NCBI GenBank assembly: GCA_019671135.1 | Contig: JAHRHY010000007.1 | Location: 1,736,001-1,800,000 of the forward strand | Direction: 5' to 3' | From: Linnemannia hyalina | Lineage: Eukaryota; Mortierellomycota; Mortierellomycetes; Mortierellales; Mortierellaceae | Length of the DNA: 64,000 bases | Shown: piece by piece, positions 22,740 through 33,271 of the stretch | Position numbering within the stretch: the first letter of the stretch is position 1 | Layout of the letters: every line of letters begins with the position of its first letter | Program-made: the position numbers and the translations under genes | Notes under the pieces: generated by a model | Told to the model about the DNA's origin: nothing | Database searches by the model: none | What the model saw: only the letters and a program-made list of their open reading frames with translations

Positions 22740-23166
22740 CCTGGATATGAGATCGTGTCCAACATGCTCTGCAATCCTCCAGTAGTTCTTCCCAAAACAT
22801 CTCCTGACCTACCTTGAAACGCTCCTTCTCCTCCTCCGAATAGTTCTCCCTTGCAGTTGTGATAGACCTGATAAAAATAATTTCGACACTCTACATCGCT
22901 CCTTGATTTTTACAATGCCTTCAACCGCTGTCCAGTTCAGCATCCTCAACCTCCGACTTCCAAACTTGAGGATAGATAATTCGATCTGTGCTGGCAACTA
23001 TTGCAACTCTGATCGCCATTTTGCCGAGACTGTGTTCCGTTGCCGATGGCTTGCCCATCAGAACGTCGACAACAACCTGATGCTTTCCTTCGAACTGCTC
23101 CGAGATCGCCTCCTGCAAACGACGCTCTTCATCTTTCGTCCACAGGCCCAAGAGACACACACAACG
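22740..23166 (-). pseudogene. Decayed Myb-like gene fragment
   Basis: Read on the minus strand, this stretch is clearly homologous to residues about 275-410 of the neighbouring Myb protein, but in broken frames. LWTKDEERRLQEAISEQFEG and VDVLMGKPSATEHSLG occur in one frame. ILKFGSRRLRMLNWTAVEGI continues in another, CRNYFYQVYHN after a further shift, and WRIAEHVG is followed by a stop. The N-terminal repeats are missing. At least two frameshifts and the truncation make a functional protein unlikely. It probably arose by duplication of the adjacent gene or a relative. Confidence 0.8.
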
Positions 23167-23505
23167 TCTTCCACTGCAGCTACACAATTACCTTGCGCTC
23201 ATAATGAAAGCGACTATCTAACTGAAAAAAAAAAAATAGACCACAGTACTACCAGCTTCCGACTTGCAACAAAAATTAAGATAATTGATCTCGCTCGGGG
23301 TTCAAGTCTCGACCACCTGGCACGTTTATATTGTATGCTATTATCGGCTTCACCAAGCCAACATAGTTACAAGGCGTTGGCATTGCCTCCTGGAAAATAA
23401 ATGTATCTCAGTCGATCGATACCGATCTCTGAATGAAAAAAGACGCACCTCTCTTGTCGATAGAACATCTCATAGGCGCCCAAAAGGAAACAAAAATAAA
23501 AAGCT
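23167..23505. other. Intergenic, tRNA-His 3' flank
   Basis: A/T-rich spacer. On the minus strand the tRNA-His gene is followed at once by a T5 run (about 23500), a Pol III terminator. A 12-base A run lies near 23225. Nothing else was seen. Confidence 0.4.
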
Positions 23506-23577
23506 TGCCATCACCTGGAATCGAACCAGGATCGTCTCGGCCACAACGAGATATACTAACCATTATACTATAATGGC
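23506..23577 (-). tRNA. tRNA-His: tRNA-His (anticodon GTG)
   Basis: The 72-base minus-strand sequence folds as a cloverleaf. The acceptor stem is GCCATTA paired with TGATGGC, with discriminator A. The D arm contains AGTATAATGGTTAGTA, and the anticodon stem TCTCG/CGAGA encloses loop TTGTGGC with anticodon GTG. The T arm contains CTGGTTCGATTCCAG. No intron is present and CCA is not encoded. A T-rich terminator follows. The 5' end faces the LTR nest; before the insertion this gene and tRNA-Phe were divergent neighbours about 150 bp apart. Confidence 0.96.
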
Positions 23578-23721
23578 GCGCGCTTGTTGATTTCCGAAAA
23601 AGGCAAACATACTTCAAGCATAATTTGTCAATTCACGTGATTAAATCCGGAATTGGTGGCAAAGGTCATGTGATCATTGACTTTGCATTGGAAATAGGGA
23701 TGACTGAAAAAATCGGTTATC

Positions 23722-24547
23722 TGTGGGGGCCTCGAGCAACGTCTGCAGGAGATACCACGCAGTCTCAACTAGACTGGCAAAGAAGTGGGGGAAGAGGAAG
23801 AGGAAGAGGAAGTGATCTCAACTAGATCACGCTCAGGGACGACAGGGGAATGAATGCGGATCTTCGGCGCAAAAAGGGGACAACGGGTTCGAGGTTCTCA
23901 ACCTAGAATGGTATGATTAACAGTGGGGGGAAGATCTTTATTTAGTGGCTGTTCGGACAACGAGAACAGCCGTTGACAGGGGAGGGGGAGAGGAACTTAC
24001 CTAGAATGGTATGATTAACAGTGGGGGGAAGATACTGTTCAATCATCCATTCCAGGTGTCCTTTTATACTATCTGACTAAGGTCGCTAAACTACTACTTG
24101 TGGGGTCACTGAATGAAAGAGAATAAGATGAAGACGTAAAAAAAGAGATGGCCCGGGGGAGCTACTACTAACTGGTGTAAGAGTTAACAACTTGATGAAC
24201 AACGAAAGGAAGTAGGAAGGGGCCATCAACAACAAAGAAAGGGCCTTTGACAAAGAGGGTCTTTGTCAAAGGGATGAACAACATAAAAGGCAAGAAGAGG
24301 AAATAATAAAAGTGACTCGGGGCGATGGCTCCTTGTGTCACTGGGTGTTGAGAGCGAGCGGGGCGACGATAGTTGTCATCAACAAAGGGGAAAGGTGTAA
24401 ACGAAAGTGTAAAAGAGGTAGGAGTCGCGTTTGCGGGTAAAAGGGAAAACGCAAACAAAGAGAGCAAAAAAGAAGGGAAAGGAAGGAAAGTAGTGGGAAA
24501 GAAGAAAAAAGGGAAAGTGGTGAATATAGGGGTGGCAATTCACGACA
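23722..24547 (-). repeat. E1 3' LTR (left copy)
   Basis: 826 bp, identical by eye to the copy at 42131-42956. Internal structure includes a 35 bp direct repeat at 23901-23935 and 23999-24033, an 8 bp inverted repeat between them (23947-23954/23964-23971), and a perfect 13 bp hairpin with a GGG loop (24244-24256/24260-24272). The minus strand reads as a 99-codon open frame in both copies, but composition suggests this is not a gene. Confidence 0.95.
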
Positions 24548-24553
24548 CTCCCC
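24548..24553 (-). other. E1 polypurine tract
   Basis: The sense strand reads GGGGAG immediately before the 3' LTR, at the position where plus-strand DNA synthesis is primed. It is short, preceded by AAGTT. Confidence 0.6.
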
Positions 24554-24584
24554 AACTTAAATTGGAGCCGTCCCGGCGACTAAG

Positions 24585-26421
24585 CTAGTGCGGTGCATTC
24601 GTGGAGGCAGTAGGCGGGGACGCTCGGAGAAGACGACTGTTGAGGGGGAGCTGCATCATTTGCAGCTGCTGGTTACGACGGAAGCGGCGAGTGGGAGGAA
24701 CTCTTGTCAGTTCTTCTCTGTAAACTCGTGCTGCGTCAGCGGCGGATCCCATCATGGGCGCTTGATAGTCGGGATCGCGGCGGATGTGATACTCTTCGGT
24801 GGCGCGCTGCTGCGTGCGCATGTCGGCTACGCGACGGCTTTCGGTATCCGAGAGGAAATCGTCAGGCAGCCCATCATCATCGTTGTCGCGGGCGGCCTCC
24901 ATAGTGTGTTTGGTCCTGGCAAACCACACTTTTCGCTGAGCCTCATCGCTAGGGGCTGTTGCGATCTTCAGACGGTCTTGGTGCACCAAATCCTCCTTGG
25001 GCGTACCATCTCCCCAACGGAGCTGATAGGTGGACAATGGCGTAACACGAACCACTTCTAGGGGACCATACCAATGGGGCTGCAGCTTCTTGCGACCATA
25101 ATTCTTGACGAAGACGAAATCACCGACTGCGAACTTCGCATCCTCGACGACGTGCGACTCTGCATGTGCTTTGACCATGGATGACGCTGCATCTTGCTGC
25201 GTCTGAAGGTGGGCTTCTCGGAGTTCGTCAATCTCCTTAAACGTCTTTCTGCGGTGCTCCAAAAAATCGCTCGGATCGGAGAAATCAAACAGAAAGGGAC
25301 GGACGGGGTCTTGAGGGATACGCGGTTCAATGCCGTATACCAACTTGAAGGGGGAGAGTTGAGTGCGCTGTGAGATGTGCACACGACAAGCAAAGAGGGA
25401 CTGGTGCAGGTACTGGTCCCAGCGGACGCGATGAGTACCGACATACTTGTTGAGCATATGTCCGATAACACCATTAAGGCGCTCGCATTTGCCATTGGAT
25501 CGGGGGTGGTAGGCGGAGGTAGCCATGTGCTTGATGTTCAGCTTCTGGAGATAGCGCTGCAGAACGTCAGACATAAAGTTGGCGCCTCGGTCGCTAACAA
25601 TCTCGGAGGGACAACCAAACTGAAGGAAGATTTCCTCATACAGGAAAATGGCGACTGCTTCGGCAGTGGCATCGGGAAGGGCGCGAGCAATTGGCCAGTT
25701 GGTTGCGTAGTCGATGGCAGTGACGATCCATCGATTGCCTTGCTTGGTGAGCGGCATGCGTCCTATGAAATCGATTCCCCATCGTTCAAAAGGGCGCGCC
25801 GGAGCCAAGGGGTGGAGAGGAGCCACAGATCGGCTTCCAGGCTTCACGAGCTGGCAGGGTTGACATTCTCGAGTCAACATCTTGATATCGGAGCGGAGGG
25901 TTGGCCACCACATGCGCGTCTTGGCCAAGTTGTAGGTGCCAGACTGTCCAAGATGACCCAGATCGGCGTGCAACTCTGAAAGGCGATCCAAGCGCTCGAC
26001 ATAGGGCACGAAGGGAACTGAGGCTTCTTCAACTAAGCGGAACAATTCACCTTCTTCGATGACGAAAAGAAGAGCTTGATGACGTACAAGCTTCTTGATG
26101 GCAGGGTCGGTGTCAGGAGGAAAAGTGCCTGACAATAAAAATTCAGGAACAAGGAGAGGCCAGTCCCAGGTGTCGATGTGTCGAACTTGGTGGACATTGT
26201 TGATCTCGAGACGGGATAAGGCATCGGCGGCGACATTGGTTTTGCCGGGCTTGTACTGGATGGAGAGGTTATAAGGGGCCAGGAACTCGACCCATCGAGT
26301 TAATCTCTGGCTGAGATGAGGCTGAGAAAAGATGAACCTCAGGCTGGCGTGATCCGTAAAGACGACGTTCTCGGGTGCTCCCAGCACATACGATCGCCAG
26401 GCTCTACAGGCATGTACGATC
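24585..26421 (-). pseudogene. E1 pol, third fragment: RNase H and integrase
   Basis: This is the C-terminal part of the interrupted E1 polyprotein. It opens at the E3 junction with HACRAWRSYVLGAPENVVF, continuing the RNase H domain (FTDHASLRF), then KYKPGKTN-like YKPGKTNVAADALSRL. The integrase zinc finger is HADLGHLG..CQPCQLV and the DDE core reads WGIDFIGRM, VSDRGANFMSD, HPRSNGKCERLNG. A GPY/F-type segment (PHWYGPLEVVRV) is followed by an Arg/Gln-rich tail. The reading frame itself is intact to its stop; the gene is broken only by E3 and E2. No chromodomain is present at the C-terminus. Confidence 0.9.
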
Positions 26422-26590
26422 TGAAAATTTTTACGCTAGTCACGCACAATCGACTTGATAAGACAAGAGAGGGATCTTTGTTAACAGCCCAGACACCTCC
26501 ATTTATGTCGGTGTCTGGTCATATGACTAAATTACTGTCTCTAGCCTAATTACATTAGCTGACACCCCCGAGACAGGCAAATATGCGACA
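26422..26590 (-). repeat. E3 3' LTR (left copy)
   Basis: 169 bp, identical by eye to 33272-33440. It contains a perfect 9 bp inverted repeat, CCAGACACC/GGTGTCTGG (26489-26497 and 26510-26518), with a 12-base loop. Confidence 0.95.
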
Positions 26591-26901
26591 ATCCCCTCCC
26601 ATGGGAAAGGCTGAAAGCCGTCTGCTTAAAAACGCATATATGCTCTGCTCGTTTGTGTCTAAGAATCACTTGGACTCTGTGCATTATTTTACTGTTCTGC
26701 CAGGAAAAAATCTGAATAAAAACCTTGCAGACAGGTTGAGGATCAACAATCCTCACATGACATTAATTGTTCACTCAAGGCAAAAAATCGTTTAAAAATC
26801 CTTGCGAGGGGAAAACCCAAGAGGGAAAACCTCGAACGTGATTGTAGGGGAAGCGGAAAAACCCCTACTGCATTATTCATCGGATGCACTGATGATGCAT
26901 G
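26591..26901 (-). other. E3 3' untranslated region with polypurine tract
   Basis: From the stop of E3 gag-pol to its 3' LTR. The sense strand ends in GGGAGGGGAT (26591-26600), a good polypurine tract directly against the LTR. Nothing coding is seen in the rest. Confidence 0.7.
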
Positions 26902-29900
26902 CTAATGACGATCAGGCATACGCCCGCGAATCGTCCTAAGCTCAATACTCATCTTCTCGCCATTAGCATTATTTCTTCGCAGTCGTTTAGACCTGCGTCG
27001 ATCGACCAATTGATCTTCTTCTTCGTCGGGGTTTGCACGCTTGCATGTACCCTTATTAAGAGCATCACCATTGGATATGTTCTTTGATGTTTTAGTAGCA
27101 CCTTTACGTTGCGATGGATTGAGCTCCTGCTCTTGACCCTTAGTCCCGAGAGTCGCGGCCGTTTGACGAGGCTGCGTTAGAGATTGCGATCCTGGTAGGT
27201 TTTTAGTCTTCCAGTAGTCTGTGATACACTTTCTCTCAATAAAATTCTCTTGAGGCTCCCAGGTTTCCTCTTTGTACCCTTTCCATTTTACGCGGTATTC
27301 CATCCCCCCCCTAGGTCCATGCCTGTGGTTGAGAACTTTTTCTACTACGTATGTGTCAGTTGCTTCAAAATCGTCGAGCACAAGCTTTAGCTGCGACGGC
27401 GCAAATTTACGACCTAACTCTTCTCCTGTGGCATCCTTCAACACATAGGATCCACCAGTTGTTCGTCTGACTACAATATAAGGGCCTTCATACCTAGGCG
27501 AAAGCTTGTCGCCCAAGATCGGGTCCAAAGACATAACCTTTGCTCCATCAGGGAATTCACTGTGCAGTACTGTTCTATTGAAACGCTCAATCATTCGACG
27601 TTGAGTTTCACGGGTCTTAGTGTCAATCGCTGGAAAGACGGTCTTGGTCATGTACTCAAGCCGCTTTAAGAGCTCCTCCTGGGATGATAACTTCTCTGTC
27701 GTGTCCGAAAAATTGCTAATACCATTATAACGCCGCGCAAAAAACAAAGAAAATGGGGACGAATTGTGTAGAGCCACAATTCTGGTGTTCATAGCTAGCT
27801 GTGCCATAGGAACATGTTTCGCCCATGCTTGTTTATGGTCTTGAACCTCTTTGCGAATGATAGTGCATGCTGTTTTCACATGATTTTCGGCGACTCCGTT
27901 TCCGCGAGGGTGATAAGGGGTGAGTAACCTATGTTGCACTCCCATAGTGGTAGTCATCACTTGCACCGCCTCGTTAACGAATTCTCTGCCATTGTCAGAT
28001 TGGAGGATACGTGGAAAACCAATAGTGGTGAAGATTTTGAACAAAACTTTTGCAATGGTCATCCCCTTCTTGTCAGGTATGGGTTCCAAGAAGACGAACC
28101 TTGTACAAACATCAACCAAAATGAGTAGGAATAGGTTTCCATCGCTCTCCACAGGGAATGGACCGGTCAAATCAACCGCCATATGTTCACCTGGTAACTG
28201 AGCATGAATGGCCGTCAGAGGGTGGTATCCCTTGCGTGCGATGTTGACTCGCTGGCATTCTTGGCAACGCTGAACATACTCCAAGCAATCCTTGGCCAGA
28301 TTAGGCCACGTCTTTTGCAACGAATGAATATGCTTGACCATGGCATTGGTCCCAATGTGACCAAGCGCATGTGCGTCGACTAACACTCCTCTTCTCTCTG
28401 AGACAGCTACCGTCACACGTTGAGTGTCGGCGTCCTGGATTAAGTGAACATAACCATATATTTTGCTCGGAGCAGATCCTTGAATGCGGGCTGTCCACAA
28501 CTCTTGAGGAAACTGGCGAGACAAAGCGTCTGGTAAAACGTTCAGAACGCCAGGTCGATAAACAACCTTAAACGTGTAATCCAAAATAGTCTCCTGCCAT
28601 GCGGTAAGCATCGAGTTCATATCCTTCTGCGTATGCATAAAAGTAAGAGCGCGATGATCCGTGAAAAGCGTAAAGTGACGGCCCCACAAATAGTAATGCA
28701 ACTTCTTCAGTGCAAACACAATTGCCAATAACTCCTTCTGAGTTGTACTATAGCGTCGTTCACTGGGTTGCAATGAGCGCGCAACAAAAGAAATATATCT
28801 AATGTTTTTGGGATTCGCCTCGCCTTCCGGCAGCTGATATAAAATTGCTCCAATTCCAACGTCAGATGCATCTGTAGCAACATATAACGGCAAATTGAAA
28901 TCCACCCAGCAAATTATGGGCGATAAGACCAACAAATTCTTTAGTGCCTCAAAGCTCTTCAACTGAGCAGCATTCAACGTAAATGGACCCACCACATTAC
29001 GCATAGCATCTAGCGGAGCGCTAATGGTAGCTATAATGGGTACGTGATCGCGGAAAAAATTAAAAGTCCCCATATAAGATTGAACCTGCTTACCCGTAGT
29101 TGGGGGTTTCCAATCATTGATATTCACCAATTTATTGGGATCAATTCTTTTTCCATCAAGATCCACAATGAAGCCCAGCAACGCCACCTGCGTACTGTAG
29201 AACTTGCACTTGTCAAGGTTAATAATAAGCTTGGCATCAGTTAGCCGTTTAACCAACTCTATCATCTGAATCGCATGATCGCTTCTGTTCTTTGATGCGA
29301 GAAGAATGTCATCGATAAAATTTCTGACAAATTTCAAATCCCCAAGGATTCGGCTCATGCCACGCTGAAACAAACTGGACAAGGGCTTCAATCCAAAAGG
29401 AGCCTTCTTGAACATATATTGAATCCCGTTATGCATAAATGCCGTCAACGGCTGATCTTCTTCATGGATTGGTAATCGATGATACGCCTGCTTTAGGTCC
29501 ACAGTCGAGAACACTGCATTGCCTCCAGCAAATTGCATGATGTCTGATATAAGTGGTACCGGAAAATTATCATCGGGTAGGTGCGCGTTTAAGGGCCGCG
29601 GATCCAAGCACACTCGGTAGAGAGTCTTGTTTCCGTTAGCATCTTTCTTAGCCGCTAGCGTTAATGTGTTGTTGTGTGCATTACCTGCAGGTGCTAATGT
29701 AATTACATCATCCTTCAGCCAATTCTGGATTGCTTCATCAAGAACCGGCATTTGCGATGCAGCAAATACTTTAGGTCTGCGGTAGAGGATAACGTCATCA
29801 GGGACTGGCAAATACACCTTCATTTCAGGTATAGTACAATGACTTGTATTTGGAATCTTGGCGTTTAACCTCAGCGACTCTTCTATACTCTTCATGAACG

Positions 29901-32508
29901 CGTCCTTTTCCGCAATAAATTCCTGCGTCTTTTCTCGTTCTGGAATCGTGAGAGGTATCAGCGTGGGCTTTTCGTCTTCAACTGGCGCTGGCATCCGTCC
30001 AGACGACTCATCTACATCGGGTAGTCCAACGATATTGAATCCATAGCGGTGAAAGAGATCCATGCCAATGGTAACTGCATGACTCTGTTCAATAACCTCA
30101 TATGGCGCGCTAAGCACATTCTGTCCACAGACAATCTCTACGTTTTCCGTTTCTCCAACGCGTTTAATGACAGACGAGTCAGCTAATTCAATGTATCCTT
30201 CCATTGGTTTAACCGGAATAGAATACTTTTTGACTACAGCTGCACTAATAAATGAATGTGTGGCACCAGTATCAATGAGTGCAAGATGTCGCTCTTGATT
30301 AAGATAAACAGGAACAAACAGTCGATTATCCGGCTGATGTTTTCGTTTACTTGAACCATAGTGCTTGTGTACTAACTCAAAGTCCTTCTCTCCAAAGGAG
30401 AATAATGGGTAACCATCACATGCGTCTGACACTGGGTTATCACTAATTGAAAATCTTTCGAAGGCCCTTAGGTACTCGTCGTCTACTACATCCTCGATGT
30501 TGTACTCGGCCGGTGCATTATCTCTTCCTTCTTTAACAATGCCCATAGCTCCATACTTCACCTTTGCTTGGTCGACAGCCACTTTAGCATCACCGCTACC
30601 TTCCCCCCCGTCGAGAGGATGCATCGGCAATGGACCTACATGAACTCTCATACCCAAACCGGATTCACCACGCAGTTTGCTCTTCAATTCGATTTTCGCA
30701 ATACCCTTTGCATTCTTCTTTTTCTTCTTTCTCTTCTTCACTGTTTCACTCCGTGGGTTGATGTCACTGACATTCTTCTCGTCAGTTGTTGTTTCATTCA
30801 CTATGACTACTTCTGTTAAACTGTGCGACTGCTCCTCCAGTTCATGTACATCAGTTTGTTGCATCTCACTGCTTGTTTCCACCTGTTTGGAATGCAGAAT
30901 GAAAGACGCGTCGTTAGTCATGCGGTCATGTTCGACTTCGGTGACGTCACCATTTTCGTTACTCATCTCAACGACATCTTGGTCGACAACAGACATCTCA
31001 CCACCATCTACTTCAACTTTTTCTTCAGATGCATCATCATACTCAACAGTGTGGTTTAGCTTACCATTGCTGTTTCCTCTGCCAGGATAAGGATGGTGTC
31101 CACGGTTGAAGTTCCTCTTGTAACCTCCACGACCATGACTACCTCCTCGACCTCTAGGCGCACCAGAACCACTACCATTACCGAAGGCGCCACGTTGACC
31201 GCCGAATCCAGCATTCCCCTTCTGGACCGAACTGTCACCCGCTGTAGGAACTTGGTTGATGCTACCACCAGTAGTCCCCCCGACACGCGTTCCACTTGTC
31301 GTCGCAAGCGTTGCTGCTGCCGCTGCCCTCTTCTGCTGGTTGATGAGCTTATCCTTTAAACTCTGGGCCTGCCTCGCTGCTTCGTTATCTGCAGCCCCGG
31401 TCAATCGTCTCCTCTCCAAAATAACCGGTGCCCACTCATCACTGTCTGCGGGTCCCTGCATATGCTGCAAACTGTCCATATAAGACTCGAAGGTTGTTTC
31501 ATCAGGTGCCACACCCAGCATCCCCTCAAGGACCGCAATGCGCTTCTGTAACAAGATCATCGTAAGAACGCTCGGGTCGACCGCTCTCTGCAGCAAGAAT
31601 AACAAATCAGCGAACTTGGGTAAGTCCTTGACTTGGTACACATCCATCAACCTCTTCATCCGATGGTAGTACTGCTTGTACGATTCACCTCGTTCTAACC
31701 CCATCTTGATCACCTTCTCAACCTCATCTGTTCTCTCAGTCTGCGTCATAGCACTCTCCACAAACACTTTCTCGCATCTCGCCCACGGCCACTTTCCTTC
31801 AGGGTCACGACTCAAGACTGCATTCATGGCATCAGACGCTTTGCGATCCATATTCGCCAAGCACAACAACCTTGAACATCTCTCATCGAACCCGCCCGTC
31901 GTGAACTTTGTTACTCCTATTCTATGGAATTCGTACAGGAACTCTCGGACGTTGGTAATCAAGGGACCGTGGATCTTGATGTCAAGAACAGGAAGCAGAT
32001 GAGCCTCGACCAACCGATGGTAACGCGGAAACTCATTCGACAACTTGATCTCGTCAATCTTTCCACCCTTCTTAACCCCCAACTCCTCATTCTCCTCTCT
32101 GGTCACAACACTAGAGAATGCCGTCCTCCCCATGGACCTCTCAGCACTCTCTAGGTCATCCAGCATGACATTCCACTCGTTCATCGCGGTCTTGGCCTCA
32201 GCGATCTGACGTGTTAGTTCCGCCAACTTTGGTCGCTCCTGGTCGCCCTCCTCTTGGCTCAACCCTTGGATGCGCGCGGCTAACTGCATCTTCTGTCTCG
32301 TCAACGTCGCCAGTTGCATCGAATACTCCTTCATCTTTCCTCTGGCTGCATGGGCATCCATAAAGTCAGAGCCAACAGTCTCCTGCATGTCAACATCAAC
32401 GTCCATGCCTGCTCCCTCATCTCGTCCCGACGTCAAGGTAAGTGCATCTAACGCACCAACAACCTTATTGCCAACGTCCTCGTTCTTCTTTGCCGTATTC
32501 GCTGCCAT
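26902..32508 (-). CDS. E3 Gag-Pol polyprotein with chromodomain
   Basis: 1868 residues in one frame, starting MAANTAKKNEDVGNK. Gag occupies about 1-530: a coiled-coil helix, a capsid-like region (YKQYYHRMKRLMDVYQVKDL), then a Gly/Arg-rich RGG-type segment at about 436-476 in place of CCHC zinc knuckles. A Lys-rich, acidic linker follows. Protease has LIDTGATHSFIS near 744. RT has VDLKQAYHRLPI and FIDDILLASKN near 1063. RNase H has VATDASDVGIGAILY near 1209 and FTDHRALTF. Integrase has H..H HALGHIG and CQECQR, then VDLTGPF, QSDNGREF and NGVAENHVK. A GPY-type segment (YEGPYIVVRR) precedes the chromodomain near 1720-1763 (YVVEKVLNHRHG..MEYRVKWKGYKEETWEP). All catalytic residues appear intact. 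The product is not a host gene. Confidence 0.95.
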   Translation of the reverse strand: MAANTAKKNEDVGNKVVGALDALTLTSGRDEGAGMDVDVDMQETVGSDFMDAHAARGKMKEYSMQLATLTRQKMQLAARIQGLSQEEGDQERPKLAELTRQIAEAKTAMNEWNVMLDDLESAERSMGRTAFSSVVTREENEELGVKKGGKIDEIKLSNEFPRYHRLVEAHLLPVLDIKIHGPLITNVREFLYEFHRIGVTKFTTGGFDERCSRLLCLANMDRKASDAMNAVLSRDPEGKWPWARCEKVFVESAMTQTERTDEVEKVIKMGLERGESYKQYYHRMKRLMDVYQVKDLPKFADLLFLLQRAVDPSVLTMILLQKRIAVLEGMLGVAPDETTFESYMDSLQHMQGPADSDEWAPVILERRRLTGAADNEAARQAQSLKDKLINQQKRAAAAATLATTSGTRVGGTTGGSINQVPTAGDSSVQKGNAGFGGQRGAFGNGSGSGAPRGRGGSHGRGGYKRNFNRGHHPYPGRGNSNGKLNHTVEYDDASEEKVEVDGGEMSVVDQDVVEMSNENGDVTEVEHDRMTNDASFILHSKQVETSSEMQQTDVHELEEQSHSLTEVVIVNETTTDEKNVSDINPRSETVKKRKKKKKNAKGIAKIELKSKLRGESGLGMRVHVGPLPMHPLDGGEGSGDAKVAVDQAKVKYGAMGIVKEGRDNAPAEYNIEDVVDDEYLRAFERFSISDNPVSDACDGYPLFSFGEKDFELVHKHYGSSKRKHQPDNRLFVPVYLNQERHLALIDTGATHSFISAAVVKKYSIPVKPMEGYIELADSSVIKRVGETENVEIVCGQNVLSAPYEVIEQSHAVTIGMDLFHRYGFNIVGLPDVDESSGRMPAPVEDEKPTLIPLTIPEREKTQEFIAEKDAFMKSIEESLRLNAKIPNTSHCTIPEMKVYLPVPDDVILYRRPKVFAASQMPVLDEAIQNWLKDDVITLAPAGNAHNNTLTLAAKKDANGNKTLYRVCLDPRPLNAHLPDDNFPVPLISDIMQFAGGNAVFSTVDLKQAYHRLPIHEEDQPLTAFMHNGIQYMFKKAPFGLKPLSSLFQRGMSRILGDLKFVRNFIDDILLASKNRSDHAIQMIELVKRLTDAKLIINLDKCKFYSTQVALLGFIVDLDGKRIDPNKLVNINDWKPPTTGKQVQSYMGTFNFFRDHVPIIATISAPLDAMRNVVGPFTLNAAQLKSFEALKNLLVLSPIICWVDFNLPLYVATDASDVGIGAILYQLPEGEANPKNIRYISFVARSLQPSERRYSTTQKELLAIVFALKKLHYYLWGRHFTLFTDHRALTFMHTQKDMNSMLTAWQETILDYTFKVVYRPGVLNVLPDALSRQFPQELWTARIQGSAPSKIYGYVHLIQDADTQRVTVAVSERRGVLVDAHALGHIGTNAMVKHIHSLQKTWPNLAKDCLEYVQRCQECQRVNIARKGYHPLTAIHAQLPGEHMAVDLTGPFPVESDGNLFLLILVDVCTRFVFLEPIPDKKGMTIAKVLFKIFTTIGFPRILQSDNGREFVNEAVQVMTTTMGVQHRLLTPYHPRGNGVAENHVKTACTIIRKEVQDHKQAWAKHVPMAQLAMNTRIVALHNSSPFSLFFARRYNGISNFSDTTEKLSSQEELLKRLEYMTKTVFPAIDTKTRETQRRMIERFNRTVLHSEFPDGAKVMSLDPILGDKLSPRYEGPYIVVRRTTGGSYVLKDATGEELGRKFAPSQLKLVLDDFEATDTYVVEKVLNHRHGPRGGMEYRVKWKGYKEETWEPQENFIERKCITDYWKTKNLPGSQSLTQPRQTAATLGTKGQEQELNPSQRKGATKTSKNISNGDALNKGTCKRANPDEEEDQLVDRRRSKRLRRNNANGEKMSIELRTIRGRMPDRH

Positions 32509-33271
32509 TCTCTATGACCCAATTAAAGGAAAAGAAAACAAACAGACAAGCAGAATAAACAGAAAACGAAATGAGCTTTTGAAAACTGATGATCAACCAG
32601 ACTGCACCCCAGAAAAAATAATACTGTTACTACTAACGTCAACTTCCAGTACTTTTTTGCTCAGTGATCCACTTGATTCAAAATAAAAATAAAAAACAAC
32701 ACCCAGAAAAAAACTAAAAGTTTTCTGATGCAAATGAATTCGGATGAGGGCACACCTAAATGCCAACAAAGACGAATCCCGCGTTTATTTGAACAAGAAT
32801 GTCCTTGATCAAAACTAACGGTGAGTTTTCTAATGAATCTCTGCTACCGTGTTATATGAAGACCTCAAATGACCACACAGATGTATGATCGCACTTGAAA
32901 GCTCCAACACAAAAAGGTAGCATAGTAACCAAATAATAACAACGAAAGTAACCGCCTGTTACACTTCGTATTAATGATCAGTCTCTGCTGTAACCTTGTC
33001 ACTAGTGACCAGATGCACGCACGAAATGACCACAAATAAAAGAAAAGGATCCTGTCCTTGTTGGATTATCCTGAAAATAGAGAAAAATCCTGACAGTAAA
33101 GGTCCTGTTCTGTAATGATCCGTAAATGCTCCCGTTACGTCCTGAATCGCTCCTGTAGATTGATGGAGTGTTCCTCGTAATGGGTTGAATGAATAAATAA
33201 ATGAGTGGATGGATCCTGTCAATCGTTGGACGGATTCTGATCCCGATCCGTGTTGTATTTATCAAAAAAAA
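32509..33271 (-). other. E3 5' leader without a conventional primer-binding site
   Basis: 763 bp between the 5' LTR and the Gag start. The bases immediately after the LTR on the sense strand are a T8 run followed by GATAAATAC. The usual TGG start of a tRNA-3'-end complement is absent. No open frame of interest. Confidence 0.7.

Noticed and set aside
23901..24033. Spaced direct repeats that could suggest a CRISPR-like array
   Set aside because: Only two copies, within a retrotransposon LTR of a eukaryote; no array.
24168..24467. 99-residue minus-strand frame present identically at 42577-42876
   Set aside because: It lies wholly within the E1 LTR; duplication reflects the LTR pair and composition is not protein-like.
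30568..31360. Plus-strand hydrophobic and Thr-rich frames
   Set aside because: Antisense shadows of E3 Gag/linker sequence; they overlap a clear coding frame.
26902..32508. Possibility that the 1868-residue E3 frame is a domesticated host gene
   Set aside because: It has identical flanking LTRs, a target duplication and a polypurine tract, so it is a mobile element in place.
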